NCBI RefSeq assembly: GCF_000935125.1
Contig: NZ_JRKI01000010.1
Span: forward strand, 186,001-250,000
Reading direction: 5' to 3'
Source of the DNA: Streptomyces natalensis ATCC 27448
Lineage (GTDB): Bacteria; Actinomycetota; Actinomycetes; Streptomycetales; Streptomycetaceae
Length of the DNA: 64,000 nucleotides
Under the pieces are notes generated by a model. That model was given only the letters and a program-made list of their open reading frames with translations, was not told the origin of the DNA and did not search any database. Made by a program: the position numbers and the translations under genes. This document shows positions 10,162 to 20,590 of the stretch, piece by piece; position 1 is the stretch's first letter, and each line of letters begins with the position of its first letter.

Positions 10162-10920
10162 GTGATAGGGCACCAGCACCACGTAAGCGGCGCGCACTTC
10201 GCCTTCACCGACAGGTGGGGCGGGGTGAGCGCCGCTCCGTATGATCAGCTCAATCTGGGCGGCGCGGTCGGTGACGACCCCGCGGCGGTGCGTACCAACC
10301 GCGCCCGCGCCGCCGCGGAACTCGGCCTCGACCCGGCCGCGGTGGTCTGGATGAACCAGGTCCACGGCCGCGATGTCGCGGTGGTCGAGGGCCCCTGGAG
10401 CACCGGCCACATCCCGTGTGTGGACGCGGTGGTGACCGCGCGTGGGGGCCTGGCGCTCGCCGTACTGACCGCCGACTGCACTCCGGTGCTGCTCGCCGAC
10501 CCGGTCGCCGGGATCGCCGGGGCCGCGCACGCCGGCCGGCCGGGCCTGGTCGCCGGGGTCGTACCGGCGGCCGTCGAGGCGATGGAGAAGCTGGGCGCCG
10601 AGCCCGCGCGGATCATCGCGTACACCGGGCCCGCGGTCTGCGGCCGTTGCTACGAGGTGCCCGAGGCGATGCGCGCCGAGGTCACGGCCGTGGTGCCACA
10701 GGCGTGGTCGACGACAAGTTGGGGCACCCCGGCGGTGGACGTCGGCGCAGGGGTACGGGCCCAGCTCGCCGCCGCGGGCGTGCCGGCCGCCGAGGTATCT
10801 CCCGTGTGCACGCTGGAATCCGCGGACCATTTCTCTTATCGGCGCGACCGCACGACGGGGCGGCTCGCGAGTTATGTCTGGCTTGGGGGCACTTCCCGGC
10901 CGCAGGCTGGGGGAGGCTGA
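10162..10920 (+). CDS. pgeF: PgeF/YfiH (laccase-domain) purine nucleoside/peptidoglycan editing family protein
   Basis: Member of the DUF152/YfiH family, described as multicopper-like purine nucleoside phosphorylases or peptidoglycan editing factors; it conventionally sits just after ftsZ. The product is 252 aa. Family motifs are TDRWGGVSAAPYDQLNLG, MNQVHGRDV, LTADCTPVLLADP, AHAGRPGLVAGV and the late CTLESADHFSYRRDRTTGR. The last ~11 residues (GGTSRPQAGGG) are an unusual extension encoded by a dispersed DNA repeat at 10,881-10,917. The GTG start lies 13 bases after the ftsZ stop, and yggS follows after 3 bases. Confidence 0.9.
   Translation: MIGHQHHVSGAHFAFTDRWGGVSAAPYDQLNLGGAVGDDPAAVRTNRARAAAELGLDPAAVVWMNQVHGRDVAVVEGPWSTGHIPCVDAVVTARGGLALAVLTADCTPVLLADPVAGIAGAAHAGRPGLVAGVVPAAVEAMEKLGAEPARIIAYTGPAVCGRCYEVPEAMRAEVTAVVPQAWSTTSWGTPAVDVGAGVRAQLAAAGVPAAEVSPVCTLESADHFSYRRDRTTGRLASYVWLGGTSRPQAGGG
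10881..10917 (-). repeat. Copy of the CCCCCAGC...GGGAGGTRCCCCCA dispersed repeat forming the pgeF 3' end
   Basis: Read on the minus strand this stretch runs CCCCCAGC, seven variable bases, GGGAAGTGCCCCCA. That matches the plus-strand element at 52,439-52,471 and the minus-strand element at 25,678-25,714 almost base for base outside the variable centre. Here it lies inside the reading frame and supplies the last codons of pgeF. Confidence 0.65.
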
Positions 10921-10923
10921 GCC

Positions 10924-11646
10924 ATGACGGACGTACGCAGAGCCCAACTGTCCGACAACCTCGCGCGGGTGGAGGACCGTATCGCCGCCGCCTGCGCCGC
11001 GGCGGGCCGGGCGCGCGACGAGGTGACCCTGATCGTGGTCACCAAGACCTACCCGGCCAGTGATGTGCGGCTGCTCGCGGAGCTGGGGGTGCGTCATGTC
11101 GCGGAAAACCGTGATCAGGATGCGGCACCGAAGGCGGCCGAATGTGCCGATTTGCCTCTTACTTGGCACTTCGTCGGTCAATTGCAGACGAATAAAGTCC
11201 GGTCAGTTGCCCGTTATGCCGGGATGGTCCAGTCGATCGACCGACTCCGTCTGGTGACCGCCCTCTCCAAGGAGGCGGTGCGCACCGAACGGGAGCTGGG
11301 CTGCCTGATCCAGGTGGCACTTGACGCCGAGTCAGGTCAGCAGGGCGACCGCGGCGGGACCGCACCGGACGCGGTGCCGGCGCTGGCCGAGGCGATCGCC
11401 GGGGCCCAAGGTCTGCGGCTGGACGGTGTGATGACCGTCGCGCCGTTGAGCGGACCGTATGCCGGGCGGCAACTCGCCGCATTCGAACGACTCATGGAAA
11501 TCTCAACCGACCTGCGCGCCACCCATCCTGCTGCCAACATGGTGTCAGCAGGCATGAGCGCGGACCTCGAGGACGCCATCAGGGCCGGAGCGACACATGT
11601 ACGCGTCGGCACTGCGGTACTCGGAGTCCGACCACGGCTCGGGTAA
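10924..11646 (+). CDS. YggS-family pyridoxal-phosphate homeostasis protein (PLPBP)
   Basis: PLP-binding protein of the alanine-racemase N-terminal fold with no known catalytic activity, involved in B6 and amino-acid homeostasis. The product is 240 aa. The PLP lysine sits in LIVVTKTYPASDV; HFVGQLQTNKVRSVA, VQSIDR, GLMTVAP-like GVMTVAP and SAGMSADLEDAIRAGATHVRVGTAVLG match the family. It lies in the conserved order pgeF-yggS-sepF. There is one ATG start with no competing candidate. Confidence 0.93.
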   Translation: MTDVRRAQLSDNLARVEDRIAAACAAAGRARDEVTLIVVTKTYPASDVRLLAELGVRHVAENRDQDAAPKAAECADLPLTWHFVGQLQTNKVRSVARYAGMVQSIDRLRLVTALSKEAVRTERELGCLIQVALDAESGQQGDRGGTAPDAVPALAEAIAGAQGLRLDGVMTVAPLSGPYAGRQLAAFERLMEISTDLRATHPAANMVSAGMSADLEDAIRAGATHVRVGTAVLGVRPRLG

Positions 11647-11776
11647 CGTCGCGAAGCAAGTCGGACCACAGCACAAAATATGGTCATTCCCGCCAAAAGG
11701 CGGCGGGTAGACCGAAATGTGGATCCAAGGCGACCGGTGACGGGGCCGATCCACCACAGAGCGGAGGACGCAGAGA

Positions 11777-12397
11777 ATGGCCGGCGCGATGCGCAAGATG
11801 GCGGTCTACCTCGGCCTCGTGGAGGACGATGGGTACGACGGCCGGGGTTTCGACCCCGACGACGAGTTCGAGCCCGAGCTTGATCCGGAGCCGGAACGGG
11901 GGCGGCGTCAGCAGCACCAAGTACCGGCCGAGACACGCCCGGAACGGGAGGAACCCGTCCGGGTCGTGACACCTCCGGCGCAGCGCGAGCCTGCCCCGGT
12001 CGCCGCGGAAACCGGACGACCCGCCCGAATCGCCCCCGTGGCATCCATCACACCCGACCGCCCGAATCTGGAGAAGAACGCACCGGTGATCATGCCCAAG
12101 GTTGTGTCCGAGCGGGAGCCGTACCGCATCACGACGCTTCACCCCCGGACCTACAACGAAGCCCGTACCATCGGGGAACACTTCCGTGAGGGCACTCCGG
12201 TGATCATGAATCTCACGGAGATGGACGACACCGACGCGAAGCGACTTGTCGACTTTGCTGCGGGTCTAGTCTTCGGTCTGCACGGCAGCATTGAGCGGGT
12301 GACGCAGAAGGTGTTCCTGTTGTCGCCTGCTAACGTCGATGTCACGGCGGAGGACAAGGCCCGAATCGCAGAGGGCGGGTTCTTCAACCAGAGCTGA
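11777..12397 (+). CDS. sepF: Cell division protein SepF
   Basis: FtsZ-binding membrane anchor that replaces FtsA in Actinobacteria. The product is 206 aa. The N-terminal amphipathic segment [14 protein letters not shown] is followed by a charged, disordered Glu/Arg/Pro region to about residue 115. The DUF552 core then follows ([42 protein letters not shown], ending in [12 protein letters not shown]). GGAGG lies about 10 bases before the ATG. A 130-bp leader separates it from yggS, so it may have its own promoter. Confidence 0.94.
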   Translation: MAGAMRKMAVYLGLVEDDGYDGRGFDPDDEFEPELDPEPERGRRQQHQVPAETRPEREEPVRVVTPPAQREPAPVAAETGRPARIAPVASITPDRPNLEKNAPVIMPKVVSEREPYRITTLHPRTYNEARTIGEHFREGTPVIMNLTEMDDTDAKRLVDFAAGLVFGLHGSIERVTQKVFLLSPANVDVTAEDKARIAEGGFFNQS

Positions 12398-12464
12398 GAC
12401 GCAACACCGGGCACACCAGGGCCTAACCGGCCAAACGGGACCAAAGGGGAGAGGGACGCGCGAG

Positions 12465-12758
12465 ATGAGTGTCTTCGGGCAGGTGATCTACATCGCGCTG
12501 TACTGCTTCCTGATCGTCTTGATCTTCCGTCTGGTGATGGACTACGTGTTCCAGTTCGCCCGTTCATGGCAACCCGGCAAGGCGATGGTGGTCGTTCTGG
12601 AGGCCACCTACACTGTCACCGATCCGCCACTCAAGCTTCTGCGGCGGGTCATTCCGCCGCTGCGTCTCGGGGGCGTGGCGCTCGACCTGTCCTTCTTCGT
12701 ATTGATGATCATCGTCTACATCCTGATCACCGTTGTGAGGTCGGTGTTGTTGGTGTGA
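12465..12758 (+). CDS. YggT family small integral membrane protein
   Basis: 97-aa membrane protein of the YggT family, conserved between sepF and divIVA in actinobacteria. Two hydrophobic segments are clear: residues ~4-27 (VIYIALYCFLIVLIFRLVMDY) and ~73-95 (LSFFVLMIIVYILITVV). Between them is the family motif TDPPLKLLRRVIPPLRLGGVALD. The ATG has GGGGAGAGGGA upstream. The frame extends further upstream but only into the sepF-yggT gap. Its role is probably at division or polar growth sites, by context only. Confidence 0.88.
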   Translation: MSVFGQVIYIALYCFLIVLIFRLVMDYVFQFARSWQPGKAMVVVLEATYTVTDPPLKLLRRVIPPLRLGGVALDLSFFVLMIIVYILITVVRSVLLV

Positions 12759-12807
12759 ACGATACGGTCTTGCCGATTGCCGACGACTACGTTGAGGTGA
12801 AGTAGAG

Positions 12808-13926
12808 ATGCCGTTGACCCCCGAGGACGTGCGGAACAAGCAGTTCACGACCGTCCGCCTCCGAGAAGGCTATGACGAGGACGAGGTCGATGCCTTCCTC
12901 GACGAGGTTGAAGCAGAGCTGACCAGGCTGCTCCGGGAGAACGAGGACCTGCGCGCCAAGCTGGCCGCTGCTACGCGCGCCGCCGCGCAGAACCAGCAGC
13001 AGCAGGGCCTGCGCAAGGGACCCGACCAGCAGCAGGAGCAGCAGCAGCGAGGCGGGGCACCTGTGCCCGCCGCCATATCCGGTCCGCAGCCGGTCCCGCC
13101 GCAGCAGCAGGGGATGGGTGGCCCGCCCCAACTGCCCGGTGGTGCACCGCAGCTGCCTCCAGGTCCCGGTGGCCACGGTCCCGGTCCGCAGGGCCCGCAC
13201 GGCCCCGGTCCGATGGGCCCCAACGGTCCGATGGGCGGCCCGCTCGGCGGCCCCGGCGGACCGCAGCAGCTTCAGCAGGGCGGCCAGCAGGGCGGCCCCG
13301 GCGGTGACAGTGCCGCCCGTGTGCTGTCGCTGGCGCAGCAGACCGCCGACCAGGCGATCGCGGAGGCCCGTTCCGAGGCCAACAAGATCGTCGGCGAGGC
13401 GCGCAGCCGCGCGGAGGGTCTGGAGCGGGACGCCCGCGCCAAGGCCGATGCGCTGGAGCGGGATGCGCAGGAGAAGCACCGCGTCGCGATGGGCTCGCTG
13501 GAGTCGGCCCGCGCCACGCTGGAGCGCAAGGTCGAGGACCTGCGCGGCTTCGAGCGCGAGTACCGCACGCGGCTGAAGTCCTACCTGGAGAGCCAGCTGC
13601 GTCAGCTGGAGAACCAGTCGGACGACTCGCTGGCTCCGCCGCGGGCCCCCGCGACCGCCGCCCCTTCGCTGCCGCCGTCCCCGTCGATGGCGTCGGCCGG
13701 TGCCGGCACCATGGGCGGAAACCACACCATGGGGGGCAACCACACCATGGGTGGCGGTCAGCCGATGGGCAACGGCTCCGGCGGCGGTCCGTCCTACGGC
13801 GGTCAGCAGCAGATGTCCCCGGCGATGACCCAGCCGATGGCACCGGTGCGTCCGCAGGGCCCGTCCCCGATGGGCCAGGCGCCGTCCCCGATGCGCGGTT
13901 TCCTGATCGACGAGGACGACAACTGA
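12808..13926 (+). CDS. divIVA: Polar growth coiled-coil protein DivIVA (Wag31)
   Basis: Polarity determinant that marks hyphal tips. The product is 372 aa. The DivIVA N-terminal lipid-binding domain (PEDVRNKQFTTVRLREGYDEDEVDAFLDEVEAEL) leads into a first coiled coil. A Gln/Pro/Gly-rich linker at ~residues 60-165 follows, then a long coiled coil (~170-275) rich in Ala, Glu and Arg. The C-terminus is a disordered Gly/Met/Pro tail containing the near-repeat GGNHTMGGNHTMGGG. A long low-complexity linker of this type is typical of Streptomyces. A very strong terminator follows. Confidence 0.95.
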   Translation: MPLTPEDVRNKQFTTVRLREGYDEDEVDAFLDEVEAELTRLLRENEDLRAKLAAATRAAAQNQQQQGLRKGPDQQQEQQQRGGAPVPAAISGPQPVPPQQQGMGGPPQLPGGAPQLPPGPGGHGPGPQGPHGPGPMGPNGPMGGPLGGPGGPQQLQQGGQQGGPGGDSAARVLSLAQQTADQAIAEARSEANKIVGEARSRAEGLERDARAKADALERDAQEKHRVAMGSLESARATLERKVEDLRGFEREYRTRLKSYLESQLRQLENQSDDSLAPPRAPATAAPSLPPSPSMASAGAGTMGGNHTMGGNHTMGGGQPMGNGSGGGPSYGGQQQMSPAMTQPMAPVRPQGPSPMGQAPSPMRGFLIDEDDN

Positions 13927-13956
13927 CCTTCGCCTGACAACGCGGAGTCGGCAATC

Positions 13957-13997
13957 AAGGGCCGGGCCCCGAGGGATTCCCTCGGGGCCCGGCCCTT
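13957..13997 (+). terminator. Strong terminator after divIVA
   Basis: A perfect 19-bp stem (13,957-13,975 with 13,979-13,997) closes a 3-base loop and has G/C-rich arms flanked by AA and TT. It ends the plus-strand dcw transcripts before the convergent ileS gene. Confidence 0.9.
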
Positions 13998-14092
13998 TGC
14001 CCGGCCCTGTTTCGCGACACCGGGGACGTAGGGCGGACAGGCCCTGACCCCCCCGGAGGCGGAAACGGCGAAGCCCTCTGGGCAGTGCACGG

Positions 14093-14129
14093 CGAAGCCC
14101 CCGGCACCTCGCGGATGCCGGGGGCTTCG
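14093..14129 (-). terminator. Terminator hairpin 3' of ileS
   Basis: CGAAGCCCCCGGCA (14,093-14,106) pairs exactly with TGCCGGGGGCTTCG (14,116-14,129) around a 9-base loop, 24 bases beyond the ileS stop. It could act in both directions and backs up the divIVA terminator. Confidence 0.8.
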
Positions 14130-14152
14130 TGCCGCCGTGGCGGCCGTGGCGC

Positions 14153-17296
<3,144 letters not shown>

Positions 17297-17530
17297 CGGG
17301 GGCTTCCTCCGGCGGACACCACGTGCGTTCTCCGTCCGGAGGGACGAGAGCCTGGGCTCCCGCGGTACCACCCTCCTTGGCGGCGTCGCTGACACCGCCC
17401 CCTCATTGGGGTCGCGCTGCCGGTTCTACTTGCCCTGGGTGGCCCGAGGCCCGTGGGCGGAGCCCACTGTCCAAAGCTTTCTTCCGGCGACTCCGGGGTG
17501 ATCTTCACGCTGCGCACACCCCCGGGCTCG
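17297..17530 (-). promoter_or_regulatory. T-box leader (tRNA-Ile responsive) of ileS
   Basis: On the minus strand the T-box sequence AGGGTGGTACCGCG occurs at 17,374-17,361, about 65 bases before the ileS start. About 130 bases further upstream, GTGAAGATCACC (17,507-17,496) presents an AUC isoleucine codon (17,502-17,500) in a purine-flanked context like a specifier loop, with a short stem around it. After the T-box, TCCCTCCGGAC can pair with the GTCC-GCCGGAGG that carries the ribosome-binding site. That fits the translational-control type known for actinobacterial ileS. No U-tract terminator is seen. Confidence 0.88.
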
Positions 17531-17847
17531 CACCGTCCCCGGGTCGCTGCTGGCTGCGTACGACGCTACTCGTCCCATCAATGCCTGTCGCGTGGCCCAG
17601 TGTACGGGGCCGCGCCGACAGCGGCCGACCGGTTTTCCGGGCGGACCCGAATGGCCAGATGCCGGTGGGTGGGTGTGCGGGGCGGGCAGCGGGGCACAAC
17701 GCAGGCAGACCGGGCCCGCGGACGAGGGCGGCCGGGTCCCGCCGGGCGGTGCGTCCCGTTGCCGCGTGCCGTGTGGCGATTTATCGTTCCCGTCACGATT
17801 CGCGTACAAGCTCACATACGCGCACAAGATGTGAAGGGGTCGCGGCC
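17531..17847. other. Divergent intergenic region between ileS leader and the DksA-like gene
   Basis: This 317-bp stretch must hold the ileS promoter (minus) and the promoter of the DksA-like gene (plus). I see no gene with credible coding features and no strong repeat. The ileS transcript most likely starts shortly upstream of the specifier stem near 17,530-17,600. Confidence 0.5.
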
Positions 17848-18606
17848 ATGGTGGCGAAAAAGACCGCCGCGCAGACGAGCTCGACGCCTGCCGATGAGGC
17901 CGATGAGGCCGTCGCGAAGCGGCCCGCCTCGACGAAAACGGTTCCCCGGACGGCGAAGAAGGCGAAGCCGGCGGCCGAGGACGCCGGCGGCGCGAAGGAC
18001 GCCACGCCGCGCAAGCCCGTGGCGAAGAAAACCGTGGCCAAGAAGGCCGCGGAGAAGAAGACGGTCGCGAAGAAGGCGGCGGCGAAGAAGCCCGCCGCGG
18101 CGCCCGCGAAGAAGACGGGAGCGCAGACGGTGGAGGCGAAGAAGACGGCGGCGCCCGCGGCGCATGCCATGGATGGCGCGGTCCCCCCGGCCCGCGCGGC
18201 CGCGACGCCCGGTGAGCTCGCCGTACGGCCCGGCGAGGACCCCTGGACCCCGGCGGAGGTCGCCGAGGCCCGGACCGTCCTGCGGGAAGAGGTGGGGCGG
18301 CTGAACGGGGAGATCACCGCGTCCGAGGACGCCATCGCCGGACTGATGCGGGACTCCGGTGACGGCGCGGGCGACGACGAGGCCGACACCGGCAGCAAGA
18401 ACATCACCCGCGAGCACGAACTGGCGCTGGCCTCCAACGCCCGCGAGATGCTCCACCAGACCGAACGCGCCCTCGGCAGGCTGGATGCGGGCACCTACGG
18501 CCTGTGCGAGAACTGCGGCAGGCCCATCGGCAAGGCCCGGATGCAGGCGTTCCCCCGGGCGACGCTGTGCGTGGAGTGCAAGCAGAAACAGGAGCGGCGG
18601 GCGTGA
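17848..18606 (+). CDS. DksA/TraR-type zinc-finger protein with a lysine/alanine-rich N-terminal tail
   Basis: The product is 252 aa. Residues ~1-105 are a Lys/Ala/Pro-rich low-complexity tail with repeated KKT/KKAA units (for example VAKKTVAKKAAEKK), resembling histone H1-like or HupS-type tails. Residues ~130-252 form a DksA/TraR-like domain: a helical region, an ITREHELALASNAREML motif, and a four-cysteine zinc finger CENC...CVEC near the C-terminus (YGLCENCGRPIGKARM). It probably binds RNA polymerase or nucleic acids. The acidic coiled-coil tip residues of true DksA are not obvious, so action on RNAP is unproven. ATG 17,848 has AAGGGG upstream; GTG 17,851 is the next codon. Confidence 0.85.
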   Translation: MVAKKTAAQTSSTPADEADEAVAKRPASTKTVPRTAKKAKPAAEDAGGAKDATPRKPVAKKTVAKKAAEKKTVAKKAAAKKPAAAPAKKTGAQTVEAKKTAAPAAHAMDGAVPPARAAATPGELAVRPGEDPWTPAEVAEARTVLREEVGRLNGEITASEDAIAGLMRDSGDGAGDDEADTGSKNITREHELALASNAREMLHQTERALGRLDAGTYGLCENCGRPIGKARMQAFPRATLCVECKQKQERRA

Positions 18607-18756
18607 GCCCGGTCCCTGCGGATCCGGCCCCCGGGGTACGGGCCCGGCCGGGGCCGGGCACGCCCCGTGACGCCCGCGACCGCACGGGTGTGCCGTACGC
18701 TCGTGACCGGTCAGGCGTGGCCTGACGGCCGATTCGAACGGGCTGAGGACGCACAC

Positions 18757-19359
18757 GTGGCAGAGGCGGAACGCATCACCAGTACGCCGGAATCCGGGCC
18801 GGATTCCGAAGGGGGGCAGCCGGTGGAGCAGGAGGACAGGACCGAGGAGACGGCCGAGCAGAAGACCGGCCGGGGCGGGCGGCGGATCCGCGCGCTGCTG
18901 CTGGTCGCCGCCGTGGTCTACGCGCTGGACCTGAGCAGCAAGCTGCTGGTCGTCGCCAAGCTGGAGCACCATGCGCCAATCGAGGTGATCGGCACGCTGC
19001 TCCAGTTCAATGTGATCCGCAACCGCGGCGCCGCGTTCAGCATGGGCGAGGCGCTGACGATCTTCCTCACGATCATCGCGGCGACGGTGATCGTGGTGAT
19101 CGCCCGGATCGCGCGCAAGCTCTACAGCCTGCCCTGGGCCATCGCGCTCGGCCTGCTGCTCGGCGGCGCCTTCGGCAACCTCACCGACCGGGTCTTCCGT
19201 TCGCCGGGCATCTTCGAGGGCGCGGTGGTCGACTTCATCGCCCCCGCGCACTTCGCCGTCTTCAACCTGGCCGACTCCGCGATCGTCTGCGGCGGCATCC
19301 TGATCGTGTTCCTGTCCTTCCGCGGTCTGGACCCGGACGGGACAGTGCACAAGGACTGA
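18757..19359 (+). CDS. lspA: Lipoprotein signal peptidase LspA
   Basis: Aspartyl protease of the membrane that cleaves prolipoprotein signal peptides after Lgt modification. The product is 200 aa. About 45 charged cytoplasmic residues precede four transmembrane segments. Motifs are [21 protein letters not shown] and the catalytic Asp regions GAVVDFI and [10 protein letters not shown] chose GTG 18,757, which follows GAGGAC; longer in-frame starts upstream are weaker. lgt, the partner enzyme, is also in this window at 62,116. Confidence 0.94.
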   Translation: MAEAERITSTPESGPDSEGGQPVEQEDRTEETAEQKTGRGGRRIRALLLVAAVVYALDLSSKLLVVAKLEHHAPIEVIGTLLQFNVIRNRGAAFSMGEALTIFLTIIAATVIVVIARIARKLYSLPWAIALGLLLGGAFGNLTDRVFRSPGIFEGAVVDFIAPAHFAVFNLADSAIVCGGILIVFLSFRGLDPDGTVHKD

Positions 19360-19376
19360 CGGCGCCGGCCTCCACC

Positions 19377-19510
19377 AAACCGCACCATCAACGGCTCCTG
19401 CCCCGGCCGGCCCCGATGCGGGGTGCCGCGGCTGGAGGCGCTGGTTTCCGTCAAACCGCACCATCAACGGCTCCTGCCCCGGCCCGCCCCGATGCGGCGT
19501 GCCGCGGCTG
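19377..19510. repeat. Pair of 58-bp direct repeats between lspA and the pseudouridine synthase gene
   Basis: Copies at 19,377-19,434 and 19,453-19,510 differ at only two of 58 positions and lie 76 bp apart. Each contains ACCATCAACGGCTCCTGCCC. The same core recurs at 40,093-40,131, 55,650-55,685 and 63,413-63,445, so this is a dispersed intergenic family. The second copy ends only 14 bp before the downstream start codon and therefore overlaps its promoter region. Confidence 0.85.
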
Positions 19511-19524
19511 CCATACTCCTAAAG

Positions 19525-20466
19525 GTGAGCACGATTCCCGAGATCCGCACCCTGCCCGTACCGGACGGCCTGGAGGGCGAGCGCGTCGACGCCGCACTCG
19601 CCCGTATGTTCGGTTTCTCCCGGACGAAGGCGGCCGAGCTCGCCACCGCCGGAAAGGTCCGGGTCGACGGCTCCGAGGTGATGAAGTCCGAACGGGTCTC
19701 CGGCGGCGCCTGGCTGGAAGTGGAGATGCCACAGGCCGCACCGCCCGTGGAGATCGTCGCCGAGCCCGTCGAGGGCATGGAGATCGTGCATGACGACGAC
19801 GACATCGTGGTGATCGTCAAGCCGGTCGGCGTCGCCGCGCACCCCAGCCCCGGCTGGAGCGGGACGACCGTCATCGGCGGCCTTGCCGCGGCCGGCTACC
19901 GCATCTCCACCTCCGGCGCCGCCGAGCGCCAGGGCATCGTCCACCGCCTGGACGTCGGCACCTCCGGCCTGATGGTCGTCGCCAAGTCCGAGCGGGCGTA
20001 CACGTCCCTGAAGCGGCAGTTCAAGGAGCGCGTCCCCGACAAGCGCTACCACTCCCTGGTCCAGGGCCACCCGGACCCGATGAGCGGCACCATCGACGCC
20101 CCCATCGGCCGCCACCCGCAGCACGACTACAAGTGGGCGGTCACCGCCGACGGCAAGCCCTCGGTCACGCACTACGACCTGATCGAGGCGTTCCGGGCGG
20201 CCAGCCTGCTCGACATCAAGCTGGAGACCGGGCGTACCCACCAGATCCGGGTGCACATGGCCGCCCACCGCCACCCCTGCGTCGGCGACCTGACCTACGG
20301 CGCGGACCCCACCCTCGCCAAGCGCCTGGGCATCGGCCGGCAGTGGCTGCACGCCGTCCGGCTGGGCTTCGAGCACCCCTCGGACGGGCAGTGGGTCGAG
20401 TTCGCGAGCGCCTACCCCGACGATCTCCAGCACGCCCTCGACACCGTGCGCGACGAGAGCAGCTGA
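19525..20466 (+). CDS. RluD-family 23S rRNA pseudouridine synthase (RluA family)
   Basis: The product is 313 aa. An S4 RNA-binding domain lies at the N-terminus ([30 protein letters not shown]). The RluA-type catalytic domain follows, with catalytic Asp in [19 protein letters not shown], then [10 protein letters not shown] and [14 protein letters not shown] 19,525 gives the canonical N-terminus. CATACT ends seven bases before that codon, suggesting a leaderless or near-leaderless transcript. The substrate position (1911/1915/1917 of 23S rRNA for true RluD) is inferred from family and gene neighbourhood after lspA. Confidence 0.92.
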   Translation: MSTIPEIRTLPVPDGLEGERVDAALARMFGFSRTKAAELATAGKVRVDGSEVMKSERVSGGAWLEVEMPQAAPPVEIVAEPVEGMEIVHDDDDIVVIVKPVGVAAHPSPGWSGTTVIGGLAAAGYRISTSGAAERQGIVHRLDVGTSGLMVVAKSERAYTSLKRQFKERVPDKRYHSLVQGHPDPMSGTIDAPIGRHPQHDYKWAVTADGKPSVTHYDLIEAFRAASLLDIKLETGRTHQIRVHMAAHRHPCVGDLTYGADPTLAKRLGIGRQWLHAVRLGFEHPSDGQWVEFASAYPDDLQHALDTVRDESS

Positions 20467-20590
20467 CACCCCGGGCTGACTCCAGGGCTCCAGGGCGGAC
20501 ACCCGGGGCGGACACCGGGGCGGATCGGCCCGTCATGGCACGCTTGGGACGGAAAGTGACCGAATCCGACCCTTCCGGAGCGTTACCACC

